In this document: piece by piece, positions 9,394 to 18,160 of the stretch
Numbering within the stretch: the stretch's first letter is position 1
Layout of the letters: every line of letters starts with the position of its first letter
NCBI RefSeq assembly: GCF_020524585.1
Contig: NZ_JAIVLK010000006.1
Location: 248,001 to 312,000, forward strand
Length of the DNA: 64,000 nucleotides
Origin: Celeribacter naphthalenivorans
Lineage (GTDB): Bacteria; Pseudomonadota; Alphaproteobacteria; Rhodobacterales; Rhodobacteraceae
Direction: 5' to 3'
Notes under the pieces: model-generated
Seen by the model: the letters and a program-made list of their open reading frames with translations, nothing else
Database searches by the model: none
Told to the model about the DNA's origin: nothing
Position numbers and translations under genes: made by a program

Positions 9394-10119
9394 ATGCACA
9401 ACGATTCCAAACATATCGCCTCGGCGTTTGATCGTGATCTCGAAGCCATTCAGGCAATGATCATGAAGATGGGGGGCCTCGTCGAGGTCGCCATCAAAGA
9501 CGCCGCCCAAGCGCTCGAAGAGCGGGATGTTGAGCTGTCGGAAAAGGTTCGTCTGTCCGACAAGGCCATCGACCAGCTCGAAGAAAGCGTCAACGAGGAG
9601 GCCGCCCGCCTCATCGCGCTGCGCTCGCCGACCGCCTCCGATCTGCGCACGGTTCTGACCGTGATGAAGATCTCCACCAACCTCGAACGCTGTGGCGATT
9701 ACGCGAAAAACCTCGCGAAACGCACCGGCGTTCTGGTCAACATGTCGCCGATCGAAGGTGCTGCGCCCTCGATCCGTCGCATGGCGCGCGAGGTCGAGGA
9801 AATGCTGCGTCTGGCACTCGATGCCTATATCCAGCGCGACACCGGGCTCGCCAATGAGGTGCGTCACCGCGATCTTGACGTCGATCAGATGTATAATGCG
9901 CTGTTCCGCGAATTCCTGACCTATATGATGGAAGACCCGCGCAACATCACCGCCTGCATGCACCTGCATTTCATCGCCAAGAACATCGAGCGCATGGGCG
10001 ATCACGCCACCTCGATTGCCGAGCAGGTGATCTACCTGACCACCGGCGAAATGCCCGAAGATGCGCGTCCGAAAGGCGATGTCACCTCGCAAACCGCTCT
10101 GGGAGCGGAGGACCTCTGA
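9394..10119 (+). CDS. phoU: Phosphate-signalling protein PhoU
   Basis: PhoU damps the phosphate response by linking PstB state to PhoR and limits phosphate uptake. 241 residues, all helical, with two PhoU repeats. The metal-binding E/D-x-x-x-D patterns appear as MKISTNLERCGDYAKN in the first repeat and HFIAKNIERMGDHATS in the second. AAGGAG (9381-9386) favours the ATG at 9394 over the TTG at 9391. The stop overlaps the phoB start by one base. Confidence 0.95.
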   Translation: MHNDSKHIASAFDRDLEAIQAMIMKMGGLVEVAIKDAAQALEERDVELSEKVRLSDKAIDQLEESVNEEAARLIALRSPTASDLRTVLTVMKISTNLERCGDYAKNLAKRTGVLVNMSPIEGAAPSIRRMAREVEEMLRLALDAYIQRDTGLANEVRHRDLDVDQMYNALFREFLTYMMEDPRNITACMHLHFIAKNIERMGDHATSIAEQVIYLTTGEMPEDARPKGDVTSQTALGAEDL

Positions 10120-10808
10120 TGGCTGCCGACCAACCCCGTGTTCTTGTTGTCGAGGATGAACCCGCCCAGCGGGAAGTCCTCGCCTACAATCTCGAAGCCG
10201 AAGGCTTTGCCGTCTCCAAGGCGGAAAACGGCGACGACGCGCTGTTGTATGTCGACGAGGACAGCCCGGACATCATCGTCCTCGATTGGATGCTGCCCGG
10301 CGTCTCCGGCATCGAGATTTGTCGTCGCCTGAAAACCCGGCCCGACACCCGCGAGATCCCGATCATCATGCTCTCGGCCCGTTCCGAAGAGGTGGATCGG
10401 GTGCGCGGCCTCGAGACCGGCGCGGATGACTATGTGGTGAAACCTTACTCCGTCATCGAACTGATGGCCCGTGTGCGCACGCAATTGCGCCGCGTGCGTC
10501 CGGCCTCGACGGGGCAAGTGCTTGAATTCGAAGACATTCGTCTCGACAGCGAAACCCACCGCGTGACCCGTGGCGACGACTCCCTGAAACTCGGGCCGAC
10601 GGAATTCCGTCTTTTGTCCACCTTCATGGAAAAGCCGGGCCGGGTCTGGTCGCGCGAGCAATTGCTCGACCGCGTCTGGGGCCGCGACATCTATGTCGAC
10701 ACCCGCACCGTCGATGTCCACATCGGTCGTCTGCGCAAGGCGCTGTGTCAGCATGGCGGCGAGGACCCGGTGCGCACGGTGCGCGGCGCGGGCTACGCTC
10801 TGGGCTAA
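10119..10808 (+). CDS. phoB: Phosphate-regulon response regulator PhoB
   Basis: OmpR-family response regulator, 229 residues. The receiver domain has acidic residues ED at 12-13, the phosphorylated Asp at 56 (VLDWMLPG), the Ser of MLSAR and the Lys of VVKPYS. The winged-helix DNA-binding domain spans about residues 130-228, with LGPTEFRLLSTFM, RVWSREQLLDRVWG and the closing RTVRGAGYAL. It binds the 11-base repeats seen before phoR and pstS. Last gene of the cluster, followed by a terminator. Confidence 0.96.
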   Translation: MAADQPRVLVVEDEPAQREVLAYNLEAEGFAVSKAENGDDALLYVDEDSPDIIVLDWMLPGVSGIEICRRLKTRPDTREIPIIMLSARSEEVDRVRGLETGADDYVVKPYSVIELMARVRTQLRRVRPASTGQVLEFEDIRLDSETHRVTRGDDSLKLGPTEFRLLSTFMEKPGRVWSREQLLDRVWGRDIYVDTRTVDVHIGRLRKALCQHGGEDPVRTVRGAGYALG

Positions 10809-10827
10809 CCCTCGAACAAAAGATCAG

Positions 10828-10863
10828 AAAATGCGCCAAGCCTCTTCGCTTTCGGCGCATTTT
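10828..10863 (+). terminator. Terminator after phoB
   Basis: A perfect 10-base-pair stem, AAAATGCGCC/GGCGCATTTT, with a 16-base loop, starting 19 bases after the phoB stop. The T-rich 3' arm can serve as the release tract. Confidence 0.8.
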
Positions 10864-10916
10864 CGCATTTCTGTCATAGAGGGACGCACCACGGCTTGCC
10901 CAACTCTTGGAATATA

Positions 10917-10935
10917 TGCTCAAATCATTTGAGCA
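10917..10935. promoter_or_regulatory. Palindromic operator upstream of GntR regulator
   Basis: TGCTCAAATCATTTGAGCA is a perfect 9-base inverted repeat around one central base. It ends 27 bases before the GTG start of the GntR/FCD regulator, as expected for an autoregulatory operator. A 13-of-19 match lies upstream of the aminotransferase operon at 15935-15953. Confidence 0.7.
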
Positions 10936-10962
10936 AATTCCCGTTGTGCCAGAGGTCGTGCC

Positions 10963-11649
10963 GTGTCCCCGATGTCAGAGATTTTCACCAAAGAACCGGC
11001 GCATCTGCGGACCTATCGCGGCATCCGGGATCTGATCCTGTCGGGCGATCTGGTGCCGGGGGAGCCGGTGACGATCCAGGGCCTCACGGATCGGCTGAAC
11101 GCTGGCATGACCCCGGTGCGCGAGGCGATCCGGCGACTGACGTCTGAGGGCGCTTTGGTGTTTCACGGCAACCGGCGGGTGACGGTGCCGGTCCTGAGCC
11201 TCTCGGAGGTGGATGAGCTGATCTTTGCCCGTCTGGCTTTGGAGCCTGAGCTGGCCAAGCGTGGAGCGGAGCAGATGAGCGAGGCGGAAATCGCAGCGCT
11301 CACGCTGGTGGACAATGAGATCGACGAGGCCATGCGCAAAGGCGACATGCGCGGCTACATGATCCACAACCACCGCTTTCACATGCTGCTCTACCGTGCG
11401 GCGCACACAGAGGTAATTGGCCCCATGGTCGATACGCTTTGGCTGCGCTCGGGGCCTGCGCTTCGGGTGATGTGCACGCGGTTCGGATCGCAAAACCTGC
11501 CCGACATGCATCAGGTCGCAATCAAGGCGCTGCGGGCGGGTGACGGTGACGGCGTGGCCGAGGCCATCCGTCGCGACATCCTGCAAGGGATGGAAAACAT
11601 CCGCGCCATCGTGGCCGAGAGCGCGGAAGAGACTGCGGAAAACGCGTGA
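10963..11649 (+). CDS. GntR-family regulator (FCD subfamily)
   Basis: A 228-residue DNA-binding regulator. The N-terminal winged helix (about 15-80) includes TYRGIRDLILSGDLVPGEPV and MTPVREAIRRLTSEGAL, the GntR recognition signature. The C-terminal all-helical FCD ligand/metal domain (about 90-215) shows DNEIDEAM, HNHRFHMLLYRAA and a late His in DMHQVAIKAL, which are likely metal ligands. AGAGG seven bases before it supports the GTG start rather than the ATG at 10972. It sits convergently beside an amine-catabolic operon that carries a related operator, so it probably controls that operon. The ligand is unknown. Confidence 0.9.
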   Translation: MSPMSEIFTKEPAHLRTYRGIRDLILSGDLVPGEPVTIQGLTDRLNAGMTPVREAIRRLTSEGALVFHGNRRVTVPVLSLSEVDELIFARLALEPELAKRGAEQMSEAEIAALTLVDNEIDEAMRKGDMRGYMIHNHRFHMLLYRAAHTEVIGPMVDTLWLRSGPALRVMCTRFGSQNLPDMHQVAIKALRAGDGDGVAEAIRRDILQGMENIRAIVAESAEETAENA

Positions 11650-11651
11650 GC

Positions 11652-13091
11652 TTAAACCGATATCGCCTTGATTTCGCAGAAATCTTCTATGCCGTATTGG
11701 CCGCCCTCGCGGCCATTTCCCGAAAGCTTATAGCCGCCAAACGGCGAGCCATAGGAAATATCCGAACCGTTCAAATGCACCATGCCCGCGCGGATGTCCC
11801 GCGCCATGGCGAGGCCGCGGTCTTGGCTTTCCTCTGAGGCCCCGGTCTGGATGTAAGCGGCGAGGCCGTAGGGCGTATCATTGGCGATCTGCACCGCGTT
11901 TTCGTCGTCCTGATAGGAGATCATCACCAGAACCGGACCAAAGACCTCTTCTTGCGCGATGCGCATGTCGTTGGTCACATCGCCAAACACGGTCGGTCGC
12001 ACGAAATAGCCGCGATTGAAGCCTTCGGGCCGCCCGAGACCACCGGCCACCAGCCGCGCACCATCTTCGATCCCGGCCTGAATGAGGCTCTGCACCCGGT
12101 CGTATTGCATCTGCGACACCAACGGGCCGATGTGGTTGCCGGTCTGCGAGGGCAGGCCAACTTCGGTGGCTTCGGCCACTTCCTTGGCGATCTCCATCGC
12201 GGTCTCGTAATGGCTCTCCGGGATCAACATTCGCGTCGGCGCGTTACAGCTTTGCCCGGTGTTTTGGAAGCAATGGCGCACACCGCGTTTCACCGCCTCC
12301 TCGAAATCGCAATCGTCCAACAGCACATTCGGGGATTTCCCGCCCAGCTCCAGCGTCACGCGTTTCACCGTGGGAGCTGCGGCTTTGGAAATCTCGACCC
12401 CTGCGCGGGTGGAGCCGGTGAAGGAGACCATGGCGACGTCGGGGTGAGACGAGATTGCAGCGCCCACGCCGGGACCGTCACCGTTCACGAGGTTGAACAC
12501 GCCCTTCGGCACGCCCGCCTCATGCAGAATCTCGGCATATAAAAGCGCGTTCATCGGGGTCAGTTCCGAGGGTTTCAACACCATGGTGCAGCCTGCGGCC
12601 AGCGCTGGAATGACCTTCAACGCGATCTGGTTGATCGGCCAGTTCCAGGGCGTGATGAACCCGCAAACGCCGATGGCCTCATGCACGATCAGATCGCCGG
12701 GGCCGTTTTTATGTTCGAAATCAAAGGCCTCAAGCGCCTTCACCACACCGTCCAGATGCCCGATCCCCACGGCGGCCTGCGCCCGGTCGGACAGAGAAAT
12801 CGGCGCGCCCATTTCCTCGGTGATCAGCGCGGACATTTCGTCATAGCGGCTCTGATAGACCTCGCGGATCGACGCCAAAAGATCGAGACGCTCGGGTTTG
12901 GTTGTGCGGGAAAATGACGGGAAGGCAGCTTTGGCGGCGGCGACAGCGGCATCGACATCTTTGGCCGTGCCCATGGCGACCTGGGCAAAGACTTCTTCAG
13001 TCGCCGGGTTGATCACGTCCATCATGGCATCGCCAAGCGGTTTGACCCACTCGCCGTTGATATAGAACCGGTCGGTTTTCAACTCCGTCAT
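11652..13091 (-). CDS. NAD(P)-dependent aldehyde dehydrogenase
   Basis: Oxidises an aldehyde to the acid. 479 residues, a full-length ALDH-superfamily enzyme. Cofactor-binding TPWNWP and KPSELTP precede the glycine motif FTGSTRAGVEI, the general base Glu in LELGGKSPN and the catalytic Cys in QNTGQSCNAP. It lies 21 bases downstream of the FAD oxidoreductase and is probably the last gene of the aminotransferase operon. There it would remove the aminoaldehyde made from a diamine such as putrescine (inferred from context). Confidence 0.92.
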   Translation of the reverse strand: MTELKTDRFYINGEWVKPLGDAMMDVINPATEEVFAQVAMGTAKDVDAAVAAAKAAFPSFSRTTKPERLDLLASIREVYQSRYDEMSALITEEMGAPISLSDRAQAAVGIGHLDGVVKALEAFDFEHKNGPGDLIVHEAIGVCGFITPWNWPINQIALKVIPALAAGCTMVLKPSELTPMNALLYAEILHEAGVPKGVFNLVNGDGPGVGAAISSHPDVAMVSFTGSTRAGVEISKAAAPTVKRVTLELGGKSPNVLLDDCDFEEAVKRGVRHCFQNTGQSCNAPTRMLIPESHYETAMEIAKEVAEATEVGLPSQTGNHIGPLVSQMQYDRVQSLIQAGIEDGARLVAGGLGRPEGFNRGYFVRPTVFGDVTNDMRIAQEEVFGPVLVMISYQDDENAVQIANDTPYGLAAYIQTGASEESQDRGLAMARDIRAGMVHLNGSDISYGSPFGGYKLSGNGREGGQYGIEDFCEIKAISV

Positions 13092-13112
13092 GCCTCTTAT
13101 CCTTTTGAAACT

Positions 13113-14414
13113 TTATAATTTGTCACGCAAAGCATACCACGTCATCGCAAGCGCCAGAAGCGGCGTCCGAAGCTTTGGGCCGCCGGGAAAGCGCGGGCTT
13201 GGCAGCGATTGCATGAGATCGAAACGGCTGGCGTGGCCCTCGACCGCCTCCGCCGCGATCTGGCCTGCCAGTGTGGCCAAAGCCACGCCTTGGCCGGAGA
13301 ATCCAGCGATGGACATGGCGTTCGGCCCAAGCCGCGCGAAATGCGGCAGGCGGGACATGGTGATGCCCAAGGTGCCGCCCCAAGCGTAGTCGAGTTTGGC
13401 GTCTTTCAACTCCGGGTAAACGCCCAGCATCGGCCCGCGCACCTTGGCGCGCAGGTCACTTGGGAACTTATAGCCGTAACTCTCGCCACCGCCGAAAATC
13501 ATCCGATTGTCGGGCGACATGCGATAGTAATTTATCACAAAACGACTGTCCGCGACGGCATGGCGGTTCGGGATCAGTCGCGCCGCGAGATCGGAGGGCA
13601 GGGGCTCTGTCACCGCGATGAAATTGTTGATCGGCATGACGTGATGCGCGACGTCGTGGTCGAGATTGTTGTGATAGCCATTGAGCGCGAGGATCAGGTG
13701 ATCGGTCTCCACCACGGCTTGGTCGGTGTGGACACGCGGTTTGGCTTTGGTCTCGATTTTGGTCACGCGCGACAGCTCATGGATGCGCACGCCAGCGGCC
13801 TCGGCCAGACGTGCAATCGCGAAGGCATAGCGCAGCGGGTGCAGGTGGCCGGAGCCCATGTCCAAAGTGCCGGAGTGGTAATCCTCGGAGCCGGTCTCAT
13901 GGCGCACCGCGTCGCGGTCGAGGTAGCGGATTTTGTCGTAACCGTAGACCGTATGCATGTGATCCACATGCTTTTGCGAATGGTCGGAAAACCGCGCGCG
14001 GTGATTGGCGTGGATCACGCCATCGCGCCAGTCGCAGTCATCCCCGCTCTCGGACAGGATCGCCTTGACCAGACCCACGGCCTCGGCACCCAGATCCCAA
14101 AGCATCCGCGCATCATCCATGCTGACATGGGTTTCCAACTCGTCCTGTTCGAGCCGTTGCCCCATCGACACCTGACCGCCATTGCGCCCGGAGGCGCCAG
14201 AGCCGACGCGGGAGGCCTCCAAAAGCACCACGTCCAATCCGCGCCGCGCCATATGAAGCGCCGCCGAGAGGCCCGCATAGCCGCCGCCGACGACGCAGAC
14301 ATCGGCCTTGAGCGTGCCGGTGGCAGTCGGGTAGGGACCGGGGGTTTGCGCTGTCGCGGCGTACCACGATTGCGCGTGGTCGCCGGGCCGGTCGTTGATG
14401 GTCAGGATGTCCAT
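13113..14414 (-). CDS. FAD-dependent amine oxidoreductase (PuuB-like)
   Basis: A 433-residue DAO-family flavoprotein. The dinucleotide-binding motif VCVVGGGYAGLSAALHMARRG sits near residue 38, followed by the flavin-attachment-type stretch SGASGRNGGQV. The C-terminal end has GFSGQGVALATLAGQ, typical of gamma-glutamylputrescine oxidase and related glycine/sarcosine oxidases. It stands between an aminotransferase and an aldehyde dehydrogenase, so an amine or gamma-glutamyl-amine substrate is likely. No PuuA-type ligase is in the window. Confidence 0.88.
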   Translation of the reverse strand: MDILTINDRPGDHAQSWYAATAQTPGPYPTATGTLKADVCVVGGGYAGLSAALHMARRGLDVVLLEASRVGSGASGRNGGQVSMGQRLEQDELETHVSMDDARMLWDLGAEAVGLVKAILSESGDDCDWRDGVIHANHRARFSDHSQKHVDHMHTVYGYDKIRYLDRDAVRHETGSEDYHSGTLDMGSGHLHPLRYAFAIARLAEAAGVRIHELSRVTKIETKAKPRVHTDQAVVETDHLILALNGYHNNLDHDVAHHVMPINNFIAVTEPLPSDLAARLIPNRHAVADSRFVINYYRMSPDNRMIFGGGESYGYKFPSDLRAKVRGPMLGVYPELKDAKLDYAWGGTLGITMSRLPHFARLGPNAMSIAGFSGQGVALATLAGQIAAEAVEGHASRFDLMQSLPSPRFPGGPKLRTPLLALAMTWYALRDKL

Positions 14415-14418
14415 AAGA

Positions 14419-15801
14419 TCAGACGTTTAGCCCCTCCGCCTCGATCCGCTCCAGCGCCTCGTCGAGAGATTTGCGGGCGCGCTCGATCAGGATGTCGACC
14501 TCTGCTTTGGTGATGGTCAGCGGCGGGGAGATGATCATCCGGTCGCCCACATGGCGCATCACAAGATTGTTGGCAAAACAGCGCTCACGACAGATGTAGC
14601 CGACGGTGCCACCGGGGGCCTTGAACTTGGCGCGCGTGGCCTTGTTCGGCGTGAGCGCAATGGAGCCCATGAGGCCGACGATCTTGGCCTCGCCGACCAT
14701 GGGATGATCGACCAGCGCCTCCCATTTTTCCTTGAGATAGGGTGCGATCTCTTTGCCGGCGCGCTCAACGATGCCTTCCTCTTCGAGCAGGCGGATGTTC
14801 TCCAAAGCCACCGCACAGGCCACCGGATGACCCGCGTAGGTGTAGCCATGGGCAAATTCGCTGCCGTTGATCACGGAGGCGATCTCGTCCGAGACGATGG
14901 AGGCGCCGAGCGGGATGTAGCCCGAGGTGATACCCTTGGCGCAGGTCATGATGTCGGGCGTGATGCCCATGGTCTCGGACCCAAACCAGTTGCCGGTGCG
15001 GCCAAAGCCGGTGATGACCTCGTCGACAATCAAAAGAATGCCGTATTTCTCGATGATGAGGTTGATTTCCGGCCAGTAGGTTTCCGGCGGGACGATCACG
15101 CCACCGGCGCCTTGCACCGGCTCGGCGATAAAGGCGGCGACCGTTTCCGGGCCAAGTTCGAGGATTTTCGCCTCAAGCTCCTGCGCACGTTTGAGGCCGA
15201 ACTCTTCGGGGGTCAAATTCCCGCCTTCGGACCACCAGTCGGGCTGGTCGATGTGATGAATGCCGGGGATGGGCAGGCCGCCTTGCGCGTGGATGCCCTT
15301 CATCCCGCCAAGGGAACCGCCGCCCATGGTCGAGCCGTGATAGCCGTTCCAGCGCGAGATCACATTGAAACGTTCCGGCTGGCCTTTCAGCTCCCAGTAA
15401 TGCCGCACCATCCGCAGGTTGGTGTCATTGGAATCCGAGCCGGAGCCGTTGAAAAACACATGGTTCAGATCCCCCGGCGCGATCTCGGCGAGTTTTTTGG
15501 CCAGCATGATCGCAGGCACATGCGAGGTCTGGAAAAACGTATTGTAATAGGGCAGTTGCTTCATCTGCCGCGCGGCCACATCGGCCAGTTCTTCGCGCCC
15601 GTAGCCGACATTCACACACCACAGACCGGCCATGGCGTCGAGAATTTCCTCGCCCTCGCTGTCGGTCAGCCAGACGCCATTTGCCTTGGTGATGATCCGC
15701 GCGCCTTTTTTCGCCAATTCATCGCCGTCGGTGAACGGGTGCATGTGATGGGCGGCGTCGAGCGCTTGCAGTTCGGCGGTGGGCAGGTGGTTGTCGCTCA
15801 T
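14419..15801 (-). CDS. Class III aminotransferase (putrescine/omega-amine type)
   Basis: PLP-dependent transaminase, 460 residues from the preferred start. It resembles SpuC-type putrescine:pyruvate and omega-amino-acid transaminases: FNGSGSDSNDTNLRM near residue 115, NGYHGSTMG, the PLP-ring Asp in LLIVDEVITGFGRTG, and the Schiff-base Lys in TCAKGITSGYIPLG. The frame is open to 15822, but AAAGGA eight bases ahead supports the ATG at 15801. It is probably the first gene of an operon with the oxidoreductase (four-base gap) and the aldehyde dehydrogenase. A likely GntR operator lies upstream. Confidence 0.92.
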   Translation of the reverse strand: MSDNHLPTAELQALDAAHHMHPFTDGDELAKKGARIITKANGVWLTDSEGEEILDAMAGLWCVNVGYGREELADVAARQMKQLPYYNTFFQTSHVPAIMLAKKLAEIAPGDLNHVFFNGSGSDSNDTNLRMVRHYWELKGQPERFNVISRWNGYHGSTMGGGSLGGMKGIHAQGGLPIPGIHHIDQPDWWSEGGNLTPEEFGLKRAQELEAKILELGPETVAAFIAEPVQGAGGVIVPPETYWPEINLIIEKYGILLIVDEVITGFGRTGNWFGSETMGITPDIMTCAKGITSGYIPLGASIVSDEIASVINGSEFAHGYTYAGHPVACAVALENIRLLEEEGIVERAGKEIAPYLKEKWEALVDHPMVGEAKIVGLMGSIALTPNKATRAKFKAPGGTVGYICRERCFANNLVMRHVGDRMIISPPLTITKAEVDILIERARKSLDEALERIEAEGLNV

Positions 15802-16263
15802 GCGTTTGGTCCTTTGTGCCATCTGACCGCCAGGCGCCCTGCAATAAAACGCAGTGCAGAAAAGGGGGATGCGATGGTCGAAGTTGTGAGGACGGAGGCG
15901 GGCCTCCGGGAAGTATCTGTTGTCTCGAAAAATATGATCAAATTTTTAAAGCGTCAAGTGAGCGCCCTGTAACAGGACGGCAAGAGGGGCCTGACGTTTT
16001 CGCAAATGCAGACAAGATCAGGTCCATGCGAGCCCCAAAACCTCGCAACGATAAGGCGACATCAGTCAAAACCTGCCTCTATTTTCACCAATAGGGCGAT
16101 CCGCACGCAGTTTTCTATGGAATTTCAACATACGCGCGAAGTCTTTTGGCGCTCTGGCATATGAAACTGCGAAAGCCATGATAAACCAAGAAGGCAAAAA
16201 TCGGTGTGGGCCGATTGATGCGGCTGAACATGGCTGAAAATGTTTGGTCCACGGGGGGACATC
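15802..16263. other. Divergent control region, aminotransferase operon / sulfotransferase cassette
   Basis: About 460 bases without a credible gene. It contains the operator-like site at 15935-15953 and an AT-rich stretch around 15920-15955 suited to a leftward promoter. I see no clear promoter for the rightward sulfotransferase gene. Confidence 0.55.
15935..15953. promoter_or_regulatory. Degenerate copy of the GntR operator
   Basis: TGATCAAATTTTTAAAGCG matches the palindrome at 10917-10935 at 13 of 19 positions, with the left half TGnTCAAAT intact and the right half degenerate. It lies about 135 bases before the aminotransferase start, which links the regulator to this operon. Confidence 0.45.
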
Positions 16264-17406
16264 ATGAAACTGCTTTTCCATATGGGAAGCCATAAAACCG
16301 GCACGACATCTCTGCAGAACTATCTGAGCGAGATTGCGCCACAGCTTTCCGAAACGGGCATTCTATATCCGCGGCCTAAAACGGAAATGCCGCCACATTC
16401 CATCTTGTTGTCCGGGTTGATGCCGGAAGACGAGCTGCCGCGCATCGTCCGATTTTCGGGCAGTGAAGATCAACGCAAAGCGCGCAAGACACGGGCCTTG
16501 GAGGTGCTGCGCAATTTGGCGCAGAGATCGCCTGAGGCCACGCTTTTGCTGTCCTCCGAGGAATTCTTCACGCCAATCCCGGAGCAGGGGCTTTCAACGT
16601 TCAAACAAGAACTCATGGATGCCGGCATCAGCTCTTTTTCTTTCATTGCCTACCTGCGTCGTCCGTCGGCCTTTTATGTTTCGTGGCTGCAACAAGTGCT
16701 CAAGGCGTCTTTCCTGCCCCCGAAAATCGCACCGCCGCCTTATGAGGAGATTTTCACGCCCTATCTCAAGGTGTTCGGAGAAAAGGCCGTGCAATTGCGT
16801 CTGTACCCTGAGGTCTGGCCTCAAGGAGACGACACGGTTCAGGATTTTTTCCGCGAGGTTCTCGGGCGCGAGGATTTGGCACAAAACAGGGCAGGGAGGC
16901 CGAAGGTCAATCAAAGCCTAAGCGCGGAATCCATCGCACTCATGCAAAGCTATCGTTTTGCCTTTCTGCGAGAACAACAGGACCGCTACACCTCGGATAG
17001 CCGCAGTCTCGGGGGGGCGCTGACGCGACTTGAGACAGAAACGGAAACGACAAAAATTCAATTGAAACAAAATATTGCGAAATATATCGACCTCGACATA
17101 GAGGCGCTCTTATGGGTGCGCGATCATTTGTCTTTTGTCGCCCCTGATGTCGATTACAGCCATCTGGAAAAGACCGCAGAGGCGTTAGAAACCCCGTCTG
17201 ACCTGCGTGAATTGATCGACATCGAGCCCGAGGCCTATCGTGCTTTGGCTCAGAAATTGCTGGCACAGGGCTGGGCGAATTCTGCGCGACTGGAATCCCG
17301 GCTGGCCTTTGGACTGGACCCAAAATCCCGCCGTCGTCGCATGTGGTTGAAAGATCAAATCCAGCATGGATATGCACCGCCAAACATATCTGCTACGAAC
17401 ATCTGA
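16264..17406 (+). CDS. Sulfotransferase-like protein
   Basis: The first residues, LLFHMGSHKTGTTSLQNYL, match the 5'-phosphosulfate-binding loop of PAPS-dependent sulfotransferases (H/P-K-x-G-T-T/S). The second motif is plausible in FSFIAYLRRPSAFYVSWLQQ (3'-phosphate binding, R-x-P and a Ser). It would transfer sulfate from PAPS to a glycan or other acceptor. 380 residues from the ATG after GGGGGGA. The upstream ATG at 16240 lacks a ribosome site. First gene of a three-gene surface-glycan-like cassette set in an amine-catabolism region. Confidence 0.75.
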   Translation: MKLLFHMGSHKTGTTSLQNYLSEIAPQLSETGILYPRPKTEMPPHSILLSGLMPEDELPRIVRFSGSEDQRKARKTRALEVLRNLAQRSPEATLLLSSEEFFTPIPEQGLSTFKQELMDAGISSFSFIAYLRRPSAFYVSWLQQVLKASFLPPKIAPPPYEEIFTPYLKVFGEKAVQLRLYPEVWPQGDDTVQDFFREVLGREDLAQNRAGRPKVNQSLSAESIALMQSYRFAFLREQQDRYTSDSRSLGGALTRLETETETTKIQLKQNIAKYIDLDIEALLWVRDHLSFVAPDVDYSHLEKTAEALETPSDLRELIDIEPEAYRALAQKLLAQGWANSARLESRLAFGLDPKSRRRRMWLKDQIQHGYAPPNISATNI

Positions 17407-17425
17407 ACCGACAAACACAGTTGAA

Positions 17426-18160
17426 ATGACACTTTTCTTGCCTCCCAAACGCCCTCTATTGTTGCATATCCCCAAAACCGGGGGCACGTGGCTCAATGAT
17501 ATGATCCGCACGCAAAACCCCGTGCTGCGCAAGTTGCGTCTCCGGCGCCTTAGCCATGACTACACGCTGGACGAGATCGATGCGCAATTCGGCCCCGAGA
17601 CCCGATTTGGATTTGTGTTCCGCGATCCCGTCGCGCGGCTGCATTCCGCCTTCGACAGTCGCCGCAATTGCAGCCAGCCAACGCGTTACATCCCTTGGCG
17701 CGAGGCGGAAGTTCGGTGTTTTTCCACATTCGAGACCTTCGACACCTTTGCCCGAGCCTTTGACGGAGGTGATCCGCAACGGGCAGAGGAGGCGGCTCTG
17801 GCACTCAAAACCGTGCGGCATTTCTATCGTGGCTACGTGCATTATTTCGGCAGTGTTGAGCGCCTGTCTGACGCCTCACACCAGATCGTCATGTGTCTGA
17901 ACACGTCAAACCTGTCCTCACATCTTGAGGAAGTCGCCAAAGCCTACCGTTTGCCAGCCTTCAAACAAACAAAAACCGCCCGCAGCCATTCCTCCGCAAA
18001 CTTCCGCACGCCGCTTACCGCTGAAGGGCGTGACATTCTGGCCGCGCAACTGCCTGAAGAATATGAGCTTTATCGCCTATGCCAGCAGTTGGAGCAACGC
18101 TTGCACCCCGGGGTTCTCGACGACACAGGGGGCACAACACGCAAAGCGAGCAGCCCATGA
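17426..18160 (+). CDS. Sulfotransferase family protein (sulfotransfer_2-like)
   Basis: A second, unrelated-looking sulfotransferase. LLLHIPKTGGTWLNDMI near the N terminus is the PAPS-binding motif of the sulfotransfer_2/heparan-type group, and FGFVFRDPVARLHSAF carries the 3'-phosphate-binding R-D-P...S pattern. 244 residues from 17426. An earlier in-frame ATG at 17366 would overlap the preceding gene. Ribosome sites are weak for both, so the start is uncertain. The stop overlaps the following glycosyltransferase start (ATGA), so the pair is co-translated. Confidence 0.78.
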   Translation: MTLFLPPKRPLLLHIPKTGGTWLNDMIRTQNPVLRKLRLRRLSHDYTLDEIDAQFGPETRFGFVFRDPVARLHSAFDSRRNCSQPTRYIPWREAEVRCFSTFETFDTFARAFDGGDPQRAEEAALALKTVRHFYRGYVHYFGSVERLSDASHQIVMCLNTSNLSSHLEEVAKAYRLPAFKQTKTARSHSSANFRTPLTAEGRDILAAQLPEEYELYRLCQQLEQRLHPGVLDDTGGTTRKASSP

